Below, piece by piece: positions 1 to 11,270 of a DNA stretch of 64,000 nucleotides (positions within the stretch are counted from its first letter, which is position 1; the number at the start of each line of letters is the position of its first letter). Both the position numbers and the translations under genes were made by a program. Location of the stretch: contig NC_134844.1 of the NCBI RefSeq assembly GCF_965363235.1, positions 20,194,646 to 20,258,645 on the forward strand, read 5' to 3'. This DNA comes from Mytilus galloprovincialis (Eukaryota > Mollusca > Bivalvia > Mytilida > Mytilidae). The notes beneath the pieces are model-generated. The model was given only the letters and a program-made list of their open reading frames with translations, did no database searches and had not been told where the DNA came from.

Positions 1-340
1 TTTATCCTGTAATATTGGCCAATGGGCGTTACAAACTCCAATCACCAATTTTGTAACTAACAAATTTTAAATTCTTTACAAGGCAGCTAAATCCATGTAA
101 ACTGAGCTGCAAAAGTATCTTATCTACATGCGATTTCAACTTTGACTAGCAAAATTATGCATTTATTTTAATTTCAATCTAAACCTTCTGATATGTACTT
201 GCTAAATAGTGTGTCAAAATTACATTGTTAGGCAATTTATAATTTCATTTGTGTAATTGAAATAATCTTTGTACTGATTAATCCACACTTAAATATTTTC
301 TATATATCATGTGATGCTATCTATACAGGTTATAATAATA
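1..340. repeat. 5' flank segment shared by receptor copies A and B
   Basis: This stretch aligns by eye with 6117-6450. Both start TTTATCCTGTAAT, share AATTCTTTACAAGGCA and ATCTTTGTACTGA, and end near AATAGAATGAGG. The two copies lie about 1.6 kb and 0.65 kb upstream of receptor copies A and B, so they are probably the distal part of the unit that was duplicated. No coding potential was seen here. Confidence 0.7.
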
Positions 341-1890
341 GAATGAGGTATTAAAGAAATTTTGATGTTCCATTTTTACTTCTTTCTGTCGAAATTTCTC
401 TTCTTATCGATATATTTTTATTTCACACATTTCATTCTGTGAATTGTTAAAGTATTCATTCCTTTTCCTGTCACATTACTACGATTATATGACAATAACC
501 TGTAATCTTTTCCATTCTCAAGGTTTTCGAAGAAATACAACTGAACCACCTAATAAAATTAAAGCAATTATCCAACAATTATTAGCTATTTCAAGATTAA
601 AGACGTAAATGTTTTCGATTGCTATGTTAGTTTAACGACAGTGTTCCCAACACTTCAAAACCAATGTACATATTTTACATGCGTTATAGAAATAATAGAC
701 TTTAATTATATATTCTCACGTAGTTTACATATACAATATTCATGCAGTGCCGGAAAATTTAAAATTTCTTACCCTGCACAATTACTAAATTTAATTTGAT
801 ACTGCAATTTAACATTGAACTTAGATGTTTAAGTTTTTTCCAATCTAAACGTTGAATTGGTATATGAAGTGAAATCGAAATGACTTTTGATCGCGGACAG
901 GAAAGAGGACATGAAATTGAACTGTATAATAAACAGTAATTTTAAAATAACCGGTCGCTTATACAAGAACGGGTAACTAGGAGACTTAAATAATTGTAAC
1001 TAGTACTTGATTAATTTCACATGACTTGGCGGGGTTTAACCGATTCGCTTTTCTTTGACTAGTCTATCCATATACTTGTGTTTTGTGATAAACTCATCAA
1101 TGACATGTCTAGTTATTGTCATTGATCCGATTAATCATTTAAACAATTTATGTGTCTTCGCAAAGTAAATAGGAGACACAGTCGTTTATATTCTTGTAAA
1201 GCGGAGTCTGAAAATTGTGTATATGAAAGTATAACTATGACGACGATAGTTAAAAGGCATAAGTCGTTATTCTGTAAGGTTTTGATATACTTTGTTCCTT
1301 TCCTTTTCATTCCAAATGGATTTGCTTTGTTTGGAGGGGCACAAGGATAAGTGGCAAATGATATCTCGACCTTAATGTTTTTGTTTTGTTTTTAGTCTTA
1401 TAAATTTCGAAATATTCTCTTTTCCAGCTCGTACTCAGTTCTTTAATTGTATATCCATTAGGTGAAACTGATAGTTGATTACAACTGAGCTAAAAAATAA
1501 ATATAGCAAGAATCATTCCTTTAACACACATCTTCAAATAGACTGTCCTTATCGAAATTTAAACGTTATCAGTTGAACAAATACATTGATAGTCCAATAT
1601 GTGTAAAGCTTCATGTTCCTTGTCTGTCAAAATGTTACCTCTACAGTAGAAACGTCGATTGCAGGATAAAGAACTGTAAACACAAGGTTACGTAGCAGCT
1701 AGTAAACAAAAGTTTTACCAAGTTTTTTTTATTCAAAAGGGCACTGATTACACGGGTTTGCCGATTTTTTTCTACTAATTTTACACATCTACTGTCCGTT
1801 ATACTTCCGTTACATGTATAATCAGTCAAAGATACGGAAATTCTAATTTAAAAAGTTTTAAAGTAAAGGAAACATCTATAACAAATATAA
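341..1890. other. AT-rich upstream region of receptor A, no gene seen
   Basis: Only short open frames occur (for example 1150-1350 and 1641-1829), with no recognisable domain and no similarity to anything else in the window. It is probably the 5' flank of receptor copy A. I see nothing else I can name. Confidence 0.5.
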
Positions 1891-1897
1891 TCGGTAT

Positions 1898-1918
1898 TGT
1901 ATATTTAACCACATTTTT
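1898..1918 (+). promoter_or_regulatory. Conserved A/T-rich motif upstream of receptor A
   Basis: GTATATTTAACCACATTTTT ends about 32 bp before the ATG at 1950. Matching motifs lie 45-49 bp before the ATG of copies B (6727), C (15881), D (33892) and E (41319), while the surrounding sequence has diverged more. It could be a TATA-like core promoter or part of the 5' leader. The role is inferred from position and conservation only. Confidence 0.35.
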
Positions 1919-1949
1919 CGTTCTTACATATATATACGTAAATTAAAGT

Positions 1950-3126
1950 ATGGCGAATAACACCAATTATGTGGAGGTTCTTTATGATAAAAACTACTCC
2001 GATGTCGCTCTAAGTAGTACAATTTTGACAATTATTGGAGGTATCGTTGGAGTCCTAGGAAATGGTTCAGTTATTATATGTTACTTTTTTCGTATCAAGG
2101 ACAAAGGAGAGCGTTATTTTATTCCAGTGTTAGCAGTTGTAGATTTAGTTGCTTGTATAACAGGCTCTATTTTCTACGTTATGGATAATACATTTTTTTT
2201 CAATTATCCTTATGATTTGATGTGTCGTCTTCTGATTTTTTTGCAGCTGCTTGTGCCAGCGATTTCCGCAAGTTTATTACTGATAATTAGTGTTCAAAGA
2301 TATCTGTTAGTTTGCAAGCCTCATGGACCAAGGATGACTTTACGCTGGAAGAGGATTTCCATTGGTGTTACATGCTTGTTTACTTTGACTTACTCTGCAC
2401 CGGTTCTTGCAATATCTGGAATTAAAACATCATATGAAACTTTTCAGAATTATACAGTACAAATTAAAGTCTGTAAGTTTTCAACAGCAGAAACTTCAGT
2501 TCAGAATACAGCGTACTTAGGTTTCCTTCTTATGTTATCGATTATCATTATTCTGATAACCATGGGTTTGTTCGTACCAGTTTTGAAGACGATAAAACTC
2601 TCCTTTTTTGGGAAATTCAGAAGTGGGCGTAAGGCAAGTGAACATCGAAATACACCACTTAATACTGATTCGGTGTCAGCAACAGATATTGAACTGGGAA
2701 AATACGAAGGAAAAAAATCCTGAAATTCAGATCAAGAAAAAATCTAGCTCCATTTCGGGCATTCATAGATCATCTTCTTTGATAGATGATCTGGATAATA
2801 ATAAACCAGTAAATACTTTCACAACCAAGGACAGTGAAAAAACAAGAATGGAAAAAGCAACAAGAAAAATAACAATTATGTTATTTGTCATCATTGCTGC
2901 TTATGTTTTATCTTATATTCCTTCTTTGATAACTTTGATTGTAATATATGCTGATGACGATCTTAATATCGGTACCGGTTCTATTTCAAGGGAATCCGCA
3001 TTTGTTTTTATTTACTTTGCGCGTTTTGTGTTTCTAAACCACATTGTGAATCCTTTTATATACAGTTACTTCGATGAGAAGTTTAGAACAGAATTGAGAA
3101 AGTTATTTACATATACAACTCTATAG
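1950..3126 (+). pseudogene. Receptor copy A: rhodopsin-class GPCR split by a frameshift
   Basis: This is an intronless seven-transmembrane receptor gene of about 390 codons. The first part (1950-2723) covers TM1-TM5: GN in TM1, an LAVVD motif in TM2, a Cys before TM3, and QRY where most class A receptors have DRY. The second part (in another frame, to 3126) carries the rest of a long third intracellular loop, TM6 ending SYIP, and TM7 with NPFIY. Against copy D, the run of seven A at 2711-2717 appears to hold one extra base, which creates TGA at 2721. The cell-surface role is family knowledge. The ligand is unknown. An AATAAA lies at 3156. The gene may be a true pseudogene, or the break may be a homopolymer sequencing error; everything else in it looks intact. 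Confidence 0.85.
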
Positions 3127-3159
3127 TAAAAAATACTATATAGTACAAAATGATAAATA

Positions 3160-3660
3160 AAATGTAAAGACGCAGTTAGATTGAAAAAAAATAGCCAATG
3201 TAATCAATCATAAACACGTTAACAAAATTTAAAGTTACTCAATTTCGCTGCTTAATTTGTTGGACGCATTTTGACTTATTTTGATATCATAACCAACTTT
3301 CTGTCAACGTTTACGTTAACTCTTTCTATGTTGCTTTAAGGGAATCATTTCAAACAATAAAAAATGAAGTTGGAGATATTTCTGTGAGAGGTATGTCGAG
3401 AACATTTTATTCGAGTATCCGAGTTTTGAATTTGTACTCAATGGTTCGATTTTTGGTGCGAATACTCGTCAGGAATGTTGTTGATTACTTTAAAAAGTAA
3501 TTTATAAAATTACAATTAATTTGCTAATCTCATGAAATAAATAACATTACATTTACTCCTAAAAAGTGACCGACGACCTTTAATACAGTAGATTACTTTC
3601 TGTAAATCAATCATGATTACATTAGATTACAGTGTTTACTATGATGTAAAGGGTTTTTAA
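3160..3660. repeat. 3' flank of the receptor duplicon (copy A)
   Basis: The 3' flank resembles those of copies C (17130-17650) and D (35140-35515 plus 36083-36230). Shared words include AAACACGTTAAC, CGAATACTCGT and a later TAATC-rich stretch. This places the 3' edge of the duplicated unit about 0.5 kb or more after the stop codon. No gene is seen. Confidence 0.6.
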
Positions 3661-3854
3661 CATAAAAAAAAAAACAAAAAAAAACCACTAATTTTTGTGA
3701 AAAATTATGAAGAATGGGCAGAGTAAATGTCCTTGCACGCAATTGATCAGCTTCCACACTTTTGTATACCTTTACAAATAGTAATACATTATTTGTTTAA
3801 AGGGAAAGATAGTTGTGAACATCAAATATGCCACGGAAGAATAATAATTTGTAC

Positions 3855-4055
3855 AAGTTATTTTCTTTTTCTCAAAAAAATTGTACAAAGAATTTTTTCG
3901 ATTTATTGATGATATTGATTTCTAAATAACTATTTATTGACGATATTGAATTTAAATGGACAGAGTTATCATCTTTTTCTCATAAAATTGTACCAGTAAT
4001 TTTTCGATTCATTTATGATATTTTATTGATTTTAAATGGACAGAATCACAAGACT
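3855..4055. repeat. Local imperfect tandem duplication, AT-rich
   Basis: A unit running from TTTTTCTCA through TTGTAC, TTTTTCGATT, GATATT and TTTAAATGGACAGA occurs twice, at about 3861-3967 and 3974-4043. The second copy is shorter. No coding function is visible. Confidence 0.5.
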
Positions 4056-4094
4056 ATCTGAATGAATTTCTAAAACAATGTAACCCTTTCTACT

Positions 4095-4225
4095 TAAAAA
4101 AATGCCTCTGCTAAGTCAGGAATATGACAGTTGTTGTCCATTCGTTTGATGTGTTTGTGCTTTTGATTTTGCCATTTGGGACTTTCCAGTTTAAATTTCC
4201 CTCGGAATTCAGTATTTTTTGTGAT
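4095..4225 (+). repeat. Dispersed repeat, AAGTCAGG tail type
   Basis: The sequence resembles 9255-9420 and the start of 18945-19000: an AATGCCT(C)TG..AAGTCAGGAATATGACAG core, then TGTTGTCCATTCGTTTGATG and GGACTTTCC. I take it as the 3' tail of a retroelement, because related cores occur in other element tails in this window. Confidence 0.55.
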
Positions 4226-4254
4226 TTCACAAGAAGTTAGCAATATCCTTTAAC

Positions 4255-5030
4255 TCTTCTTTCCTCTATATAGATGATGTTCTTTCACTAAATAATTCAA
4301 AATTTGGTGACTATGTGGAACGCATCATTCCCATCAAACTAGAGATAAATGATACTACAGATACAGTTAAGTCGGCCTCATATCTTGACTTACATCTAGA
4401 AATTGACAATGAGGGTTGGTTGAAAACAAAACTTTACGACAAAAGAGATGGTGAACTTTCCATTTCTAAGTAGCAACATTCCAGCAGCACCTACATACGG
4501 GGTATATATCTCCCAATTGATACGATATTCCCGTGCTTGCATTTCCTATCATGATTTTTTTTATAGAGGGTTGCTGCTCACAAGGAAGCTATTAAACCAA
4601 GAGTTCCAAATGGTGAAGTTGAAATCATCCCTTCGTTAATTTTACGGACGCCATCACGAGTTGTTTGACCGTTATGGAATAAGCGTTTCACAAATGATAT
4701 CGGAAATGTTCCTTACGTCGTAATTACAATCCCCTTCCCTTTCATGAATGTGGCCTACCGAATTAGACTATTTACTGGATTTGTTATCACATAAACAACA
4801 CGACGGGTGCCACATGTGGAGCAGGATCTGCTTACCCTTCCGGAGCACCTGAGATCACCCCTAGTTTTTGGTGGGGTTCGTGTTGTTTATTCTTCAGTTT
4901 TCTATATTGTGTCATGTGTACTATTGTTTGTCTGTTTGTCTTTTTCATTTTTAGCCATGGCGTTTTCAGTTTATTTTAGATTTATGAGTTTGACTGTCCC
5001 TTTGGTATCTTTCGTCCCTCTTTTATACTA
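4255..5030 (+). pseudogene. Decayed Penelope-like reverse transcriptase fragment with 3' tail
   Basis: The translation at 4262 onward begins YIDDVLSLNN, the RT active-site motif, followed by SASYLDLHLE and LKTKLYDKRD, typical of the Penelope-like RT palm. A deletion follows, because the phenylalanine-rich stretch after KRD is missing, and then come stops and frame changes. The tail at 4800-5030 (reading LLTLPEHLRSPLVFGGVR) recurs at 13290-13505 and 23335-23560, inverted at 5579-5700, and as a trace at 11884-11950. The open frame 4807-5064 is this tail and not a membrane protein gene. It is a dead element copy, closely related to 22850-23570. Confidence 0.7.
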
Positions 5031-5578
5031 CGAGTTGCATCCAGAATGGAACCATTATAGCTAATCCCCATACGAAGGAATCGAAAAAAAACATCAATTT
5101 ATCTCTCCTAAAATTTGCCATCATAAACACTGCTTCTATGGTATCCCTTTCAGCCAGGCATTGCAAAACTAAAGAATAATTATGCTCTACTGAAAATAAA
5201 CAAAATGCTATACCTAGATAACTACTTAAACATTTAGTTGTTCGAGGATACAATAAAAACAGCCCTGAAACAGCTTTCAAAAGAACAAACGGAACTTGTC
5301 GACAAGTACAAAGTTAAGAGGAGTCAATAGAACACCTCTTGTACTTACCATCCTGATCTTACAAATGTTTCATCCATTTATCAAAAGCATTGGACATGTA
5401 CAATAGCTGACCCCCATTTTGAAATAAAAGTATGTTCCTCCCCACCAGTGATGACCTTAAAAAAACTTAAAAATCAATAAGTGACAGCTGCATAAACAAG
5501 CAACCTCTCGGTTGCTACAAATAATGTGACAAAAGGAATTGCTTATGTTGTAAAGCTACCATCACAAAAGCGGGCGAA

Positions 5579-5700
5579 AGATACTAGAAGGACATTCAAA
5601 CTCATAGATCGAAATAAAACTGACAACACCATGGCCACAAATGAAACATACAAACAGACAAACAACAATACACAAGACACAACATAGAAAACTTAATACT
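5579..5700 (-). repeat. Inverted copy of the element tail
   Basis: The reverse complement matches the tail of the 4255-5030 element: GTTGTGTC, GTCTGTTTGT, GGCCATGG, TTATTTCGATCTATGAGTTTG and ATCTTTCG in the same order. It lies opposite to its neighbour copy, which shows that at least two insertions piled up here. Confidence 0.6.
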
Positions 5701-5744
5701 AAAACTGGGGGTAACCTCAGGTGCTTTCCTCTTTCATCAACTTC

Positions 5745-6100
5745 TTAAAAAACATGGATATACCATTTACTCAGATTCCAACTTAAGATGAAGAACTCAA
5801 TTGAGATACTTATATTTAACACTTGTATGTAGGAGAAACAATTGAAAATTTTAATAGCCAGCTAGTAAATAACCATCGTTCATGGTGCAAAACCAACAAA
5901 AACTGTTCTCTCACAAGTTATCATCGCTCAAAGAAACAATTGATAATACTACTTTCCAAATCAAAGAAGTCAACGCCGAGTGGGACACAACGGCGAAAAT
6001 GAAAAGAGAAGACTTTTGGATCCACCAGCTCCACACTTCAGAACCTGATGATCTTAATAAAAAAGACGAGAAAAGATTCAGGAAAGATAAAGACTAATGT
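5745..6100 (+). pseudogene. GIY-YIG endonuclease remnant of a Penelope-like element
   Basis: The pieces of translation read YVGETIENFN, then SWCKTNK, and in another frame WDTTAKMKREDFWIHQLHTS followed by EPDDLNK. These match the pattern of the GIY-YIG domain that ends many Penelope-like elements: a YVGET start, then W, then REDFWI..L, then P..LN. At least one frameshift separates the pieces. It sits downstream of RT remnants and may be part of the same or a neighbouring element. It is non-functional. Confidence 0.55.
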
Positions 6101-6116
6101 ACACATCAGCTTCCTA

Positions 6117-6450
6117 TTTATCCTGTAATGTTGGCAAATGGACGTTGCAAACTCCAACCAACTATGTTGTGAAGGTCATCCAAATTTTGAATTCTTTACA
6201 AGGCAACTCAACTCATTTACAATGACTTTCTTATCTACATCCGATTTCAACTGGAAAGATGCATGCTTGATGAAGCTAGTTTGTGTAACGAAAAATTGCG
6301 TGTTTTTTTTTTTATCGCATTGTAAACTATATAGTGTGTTAGGATTCATTTGTGCAATATAATTAATCTTTGTACTGACAAATCCACATTCAAATGGATT
6401 CGTACGTTATGTGTTGCTTTTTATACAGGTTAAATAATAGAATGAGGTTT
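6117..6450. repeat. 5' flank segment shared with window start (copy B)
   Basis: This is the counterpart of 1-340. It begins right after the GIY-YIG remnant, so that remnant marks the junction between duplicated unit A and unit B or an insertion at it. Confidence 0.65.
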
Positions 6451-6726
6451 AAGGAAATATCCTGAAAACAACGTATATTAAATATAAAGTAAATTTTTGG
6501 CAGCTGCCCACTGAAAAAATGAGATCAATAAAATAACGGAACATACACCTACTAATACCAACATACACAAAAAAATGTACTAGATTTTCGACTGTTCTCC
6601 TACTACTTTTACAAATCTTCTATTCGTTACATCCGTCAATCTGTAATAAGTGAAATCATTCGGAAGTTGTAATAAAAAAAATATTTTAAGAAAGGATACA
6701 AAGTTATGTAAAACAAATACACAATC

Positions 6727-6746
6727 GTATATTTCACCATATTTTT
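6727..6746 (+). promoter_or_regulatory. Conserved A/T-rich motif upstream of receptor B
   Basis: GTATATTTCACCATATTTTT starts 45 bp before the ATG at 6772. It is the same motif as upstream of copies A, C, D and E. A core promoter or leader element is possible; this is inferred. Confidence 0.35.
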
Positions 6747-6771
6747 TATTTGACACAAACGTGATTAAGGT

Positions 6772-7935
6772 ATGACGAATAACACTGATTATCTTCAGAT
6801 TCTTTGGGAACTGAAATACTCTGACGTCGCTGTAAGCAGTACCATTCTGACAATTATCGGAGGTATTGTTGGAATTCTAGGGAATTGTTCAGTTATAATA
6901 TGTTACTTCTTTCGGATTCAGGAACGAGGACAGCGTTATTTTATTCCAGTGTTGGCAGTCGTAGATTTAGTTGCGTGTATAACAAGTTCTGTGTTCTACA
7001 TTATGGATAATAAGTTTTTATTGAATTATCCCTATGATCTGATGTGTCGTGTTCTGATTTTTTTGCAGCTGCTTGTGCCAGGAATATCGGCTAGTCTACT
7101 AGTCATTATTGGTGTTCAAAGATATCTGTTAGTTTGCAAACCTCACGGACCAAGGATGACGTCACGCTGGAAAAGGATTGCCATTGTTGTCGTATGCTTG
7201 TTTTCTTTGGCATTATCTGCACCATTTCTTGCAATATCAGGAATTAAAACATCATCCAAAACGTTTCAAAATCATACACTAAAGATAACAGTCTGTAAAT
7301 TTTTCACAGCAGAAATTACAGCAAATATAAGAGCGTACATTAGCTGTCTTCTACTGCTAATTATTATCAGTATTTTGATGACCATAACTTTGTTCATATT
7401 AGTGTTGAAAAGGATAAAACTCTCTTTTCTTGGGAAATTCAGAAGTTGGCGTAAGACATTCAAACATCGAAATACACCTAGTAATAATGATTCAACAAAA
7501 GATATAGAGCTCTACAATTGTAAAGGAAAACTTCAAGGAATTCAGATCCAGAAAATATCTAGCTCAAATCCAAGCATTGACGTTTCCTCTTCTTTGAGTG
7601 CTGATCTTGATATTAATAAATCAGTAAATACTTTAAAGAAAGAGGACAGCGAAAGAACAAGGAAGGAAAAAGCAACAAGAAGAATAACGATTATGTTTTT
7701 TGTCATTATTGTTGCTTATGTTTTATCTTATATTCCTACTTGTATCATTTTTATTGTAGTATATACTCTCCCTGATTTCAATTACATTTCTTTGTCAAGA
7801 GAGGCAGCATTTCTAATTATCTACCTTTCTCGTTTTGTGTTTCTAAACCACATTGTTAATCCCTTTATATACAGTTACTTCGATCAAAATTTTAGAACTG
7901 AATTGAGAAAGTTATTTGCATGTGTCAATAAATAA
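6772..7935 (+). CDS. Receptor copy B: orphan rhodopsin-class GPCR, intact
   Basis: This is a single-exon gene for a 387-residue seven-helix receptor, presumably at the plasma membrane. Visible marks: an N-glycosylation sequon NNT at residues 3-5; TM1 about 22-47 with the GN pair (N38); TM2 about 57-78 with LAVVD (D65); C92 at the start of TM3, likely disulphide-linked to the Cys in VCKF of loop 2; QRY at 116-118 in place of DRY; a third intracellular loop of about 95 residues, rich in Lys and Ser; TM6 ending SYIP, with Tyr where the usual CWxP Trp would be; NPFIY in TM7; and a short C-tail. The start is the ATG shared in position by all copies. It is intact and may be functional. The ligand is unknown; a peptide would be a guess. 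It is one of five tandem paralogues on the same strand. Confidence 0.88.
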   Translation: MTNNTDYLQILWELKYSDVAVSSTILTIIGGIVGILGNCSVIICYFFRIQERGQRYFIPVLAVVDLVACITSSVFYIMDNKFLLNYPYDLMCRVLIFLQLLVPGISASLLVIIGVQRYLLVCKPHGPRMTSRWKRIAIVVVCLFSLALSAPFLAISGIKTSSKTFQNHTLKITVCKFFTAEITANIRAYISCLLLLIIISILMTITLFILVLKRIKLSFLGKFRSWRKTFKHRNTPSNNDSTKDIELYNCKGKLQGIQIQKISSSNPSIDVSSSLSADLDINKSVNTLKKEDSERTRKEKATRRITIMFFVIIVAYVLSYIPTCIIFIVVYTLPDFNYISLSREAAFLIIYLSRFVFLNHIVNPFIYSYFDQNFRTELRKLFACVNK

Positions 7936-8384
7936 GGGGGATATAAAATAATAGTCTGTGTGAAGATTCAGTTGGCTTAGGCAAATAATCAGTTTCCGCA
8001 TATCATTTGTCATGTAAGAAGATATAGATTGATATTTAGTATACAGTGTTGCCATTACAAGTTCGAGATTAAATCTAAATTCGATTTGGTTTGTAGGGTT
8101 ATTTCGAATGTTTATTGGACTTAGACAATGCAGGCAAATAATCAGTTTTCCACACTTATTTTTGTCATGCTTGAATATTTTGATTTGATATTAATTGTAT
8201 AGTTTGACACCGTGACAAGTTATAGATCAAAGTTAATTGCTCCATTACAATGAATTACAATGAATTTTTAGTTGGTAGGGTAATTGACTTGCAAAACTTT
8301 CAGAATGCTACTTTTAGTTGTTTTGTCGCTGCAAAATACTCTTTTATTGCGAGTTATAGGGTAATATATTGTGTATATTAGATG
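7936..8384. other. 3' flank of receptor B, no gene seen
   Basis: The sequence is AT-rich. GGCAAATAATCAGTTT..CCACA or CGCATAT with TTTGTCATG occurs twice (about 7979 and 8134), with GACAAGTTA or TACAAGTTCGA between, suggesting an old local duplication of about 155 bp. Nothing coding is seen. Confidence 0.45.
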
Positions 8385-8700
8385 TTTTCAAAGTGTACAT
8401 ATCCGTCAGACATGGTTCACTTGACCTCAATCTTATTTCATGGATCAGTTATCAATGTTCAGTTTTCGTGACCAAACCCGAACATCAGATACTATTATCA
8501 ACATATTCACTATATTTGTTGTGCGGAATGACTCAAATAGTAATTGTTCATACTCACCTGTCAGTTTCGACCGAACTTGACCTCATTTTCATGTTTTATA
8601 TGTCAATGTAAATGTTTTTGGTCTTGTCAGTTTCTCATATACTGCATATAAGCAAATACAATGCTGTATTTGGTATATGGAATGAATCATCATATTTAAG
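8385..8700. repeat. Dispersed repeat with two internal related units
   Basis: Two related stretches (about 8395-8535 and 8555-8690) each contain GACCTCA, TTTCATG, ATCAATGTT or GTCAATGTA, and TATTTG.TGTG or TATTTGGTAT followed by GGAATGA. I remember this type as a common bivalve dispersed repeat. The open frame at 8369-8611 is a by-product. Confidence 0.45.
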
Positions 8701-9235
8701 TAAGATCAAGACAAGATCGATAAATTTATTCAATATAAACATTAATAGATGAAAGAGCAGCCTTTCTATCTGTATAAGTTAACTCAGAGAAAAAATTACA
8801 GGTACATTAAAACATGAGACTCTTAAAACAACTTATTGATATTGAAATTAGAAAGCTGTATGACATTCAAACCAATCCTTTACACTGTTTTTAATCAAAA
8901 TAATTTTAAAAAAATTCTGAAATAAACAATTTTTATTAACTCATTGTATTACACAAATGTTCTAGTAGTTATCAATTTTTTGTTCACAGACTTTTTGCCT
9001 TTATACATAAAATTGAACATTGTTTCTAACTTAATTTGTGACTTTTTTAAAAACCTACTGTGTTTTCTATTTCCTAACAAATTTGTGACTTTCTTCCAGT
9101 TACCTTCAAATAATCATTTTTTTTTATATATAGCACATTCTCTCTATATTGATCATGATGTGGGTATTGTTTCTTACATATTGTGGATTAATATTATTTG
9201 TTAATCAATTAGTTAAAACGTAATGTATGATTTTC
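8701..9235. other. AT-rich spacer, no gene seen
   Basis: It includes one hydrophobic open frame (8944-9204), rich in Phe, Leu and Ile as expected from A/T-rich DNA. It has no motif and no paralogue in the window. Confidence 0.4.
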
Positions 9236-9244
9236 ATTTGCTAT

Positions 9245-9420
9245 AAAATCAGGTTCAATCCACCATTTTCTACATTTGAAAATGCCTGTACCAAGTCAGA
9301 AGTATAACAGTTGTTGTCTATTCGTTTGATGTGTTTTGTCGTTTCATTTTGCCATGAGATAAGGGACTTTCCGATTGAATTTTCTTCGGAGTTCACAATT
9401 TTTGTGATTTTACTTTTTGT
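9245..9420 (+). repeat. Dispersed repeat, AAGTCAGG tail type
   Basis: CAGGTTCAATCCACCATTTT, then ATGCCTGTACCAAGTCAGAA, then GTTGTTGTCTATTCGTTTGA. Related copies are at 4095-4225 and 18945-19000. It is the likely 3' tail of a retroelement. Confidence 0.55.
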
Positions 9421-9506
9421 TGGTACACTTATCAGTTATTGGAACTGGAAATTGACTTTTGGATTCCAATTTTTATAGATAATGGCTTTACTTTATGAAA
9501 GCTTTT

Positions 9507-9985
9507 CTTTAAAGGGGCACTTGCTACGAGATATAAAAAATCTAAAGTATGATTGTTTTGGTTCAATAATCAATGAAAGTGAAATAGTGAAATACAAATT
9601 CGCTTTTAGCAGCCAGTATGTTTAAATTTTGTCGAACTAATATAAGAAACATTGCTGTTGAATTATTCACTTGCAAGTGAATAATTTGACCTTATGAATC
9701 CGTATACATATGAACGTCAATTTAACCCCTGAACTAGAGATGAACAACGGTTAAAATCCTTCTTATCTAGGTAAAAACGGTGATTAACATATATTTTCAA
9801 TATATAATATGAAATTATACAGACATAATTAAGCGAGTTTGCTTTCTTTTTTATATCTCTAATAATGTTTATATTGTTTATATAACTATCGGACGTCTTC
9901 GGAGGTCAACTCGATAGTGAAATGGCGTCAAGACTAAAATACACACGTAACAAGACTTAATATTATCGAGCCCATGCCCTTTAAG
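9507..9985. mobile_element. Short element with inverted ends, MITE-like
   Basis: The left end reads CTTTAAAGGGGCA (9507-9519). The right end (9975-9985) is the complement of CTTAAAGGGCA. The interior has no open frame. It contains a perfect 26-bp palindrome at 9661-9686. A second inverted match (GGGCACTTGCTA near 9515 against TAGTGCCC near 10090) could instead mark a longer unit. A non-autonomous DNA element is the best guess. Confidence 0.4.
9661..9686. repeat. Perfect 26-bp palindrome
   Basis: Each 13-base half (AATTATTCACTTG) is the exact reverse complement of the other, with no loop. It lies inside the element at 9507-9985 and may only reflect that element's structure. Confidence 0.8.
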
Positions 9986-10985
9986 TTTAGTTCAGACTTT
10001 TTTTTATAATTTATATAAATGTTTAACATGGTTATAAATCAAATATTAGAATTTGAGTCAAATAGATGAACATGAATTTGACAGCTAGTGCCCATCTAAT
10101 AGTATGTAAAGAAATGGTTTTATATTTGGTAGATTAATTTTACTCAAATAATTATTTGCTAAATTATCAGTTGTTATTCATTTGTGTTATATACAAAAGA
10201 ATAAAAAATACAACACCCCTTGAAAATTTAAAACGGAACGTCCCTTATCACATGGCAACATCGAAAGCTCAAACACATCATACGAATGGATAAAAACTGT
10301 CATATACCCGACTTGGTACACGCATTTCCTTATGTAGAAAATAGTGAATTTAACCTGGTTATATAGCTAGCTTAACTTTTAACTTGTGCAACAGTCGTAT
10401 ACAATTCCGTTATATATTTGTGTACAAAAAAATGTAAACAATAGAATAGCGGTCAATATTGTGTTATAATCTTAATAACTATAAAAATAAACCAAATATC
10501 CCAACAAAGAAAAACAAAATGGCAAATAGACAAAACCCAAAAGCAGACATGAAAGAAAAAAAAAACAAAAATGACTATTGCACAGTTACACATGTTTTGG
10601 TCTTTCACCAATTTACCACAATGAGTCAGAGATGGCAAATTAGAGTTGAACCTTCTGTGGGTCTCGAACTGCTTTCAATCTAATTCTTCAATCTCGTTCA
10701 TTGAATAAAACATTATATAGGTCACTGGAATATAAGTTTTTTTTAAATATTTAGATGTTCATATTTCTGAAAATGAAGATAAAAAATGTTGTGTAATAAA
10801 ACATGAATGTACTTATTACAAAATAAAATAATACAAAATATGCTGATATCTTATTATACTTAAAGGCTATCTTCAGTATTTATAGTTAACAATATCAGTA
10901 TTTAACGCAGACTGATATATAACTTAAATTTCGTTACTGTTTTCAATATGAACATTGTAAGGCCAATTTCAAGTAACAACAACAA
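9986..10985. other. AT-rich spacer, no gene seen
   Basis: Two overlapping open frames on opposite strands (10453-10638 and 10459-10683) come from A-rich sequence and show no domain. Nothing else was recognised. Confidence 0.4.
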
Positions 10986-10987
10986 CA

Positions 10988-11270
10988 AAAAACCATGTCA
11001 ATTGGGCTTGCTTTGATACGATACATGCACTTGAGTTTTTACAAGATAACATTTTTGTTCGCAATGGAGTCTCCGAATATCATCAAGTTGTCGGAATTCC
11101 AATGGGACAAACTGTGCACCACTTACTGCAGACCTGTTTCTGTATTATTATGATTGAAATCAACAAAGACCCAATAAAACAATATATGATACATGCATTT
11201 AATAGCAGTTTTTGATATTTGAATAATATTTTGGCTCAATAATAAGGAAAAAAGTACTAAAAATATTACA
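10988..11270 (+). pseudogene. Decayed Penelope-like RT fragment
   Basis: The sequence aligns by eye with 39385-39665 of the large element: an N(W)ACFDTIHALEF-like stretch, then GIPMGQT in the place of GIPVGTN, then the QINKDP..Q.. region and a ruined copy of the RYLDDIL active site. Many indels and stops show that it is old and dead. Confidence 0.65.

Noticed and set aside
4807..5064. Open frame with hydrophobic segments that could be a small membrane protein
   Set aside because: The same frame appears at 13156-13518 and 23340-23648 inside a dispersed element tail, with frameshifts between copies, and it follows a dead RT.
8944..9204. 86-codon hydrophobic open frame
   Set aside because: Its Phe, Ile and Leu richness is expected from A/T-rich DNA. 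It has no paralogue, motif or supporting context.
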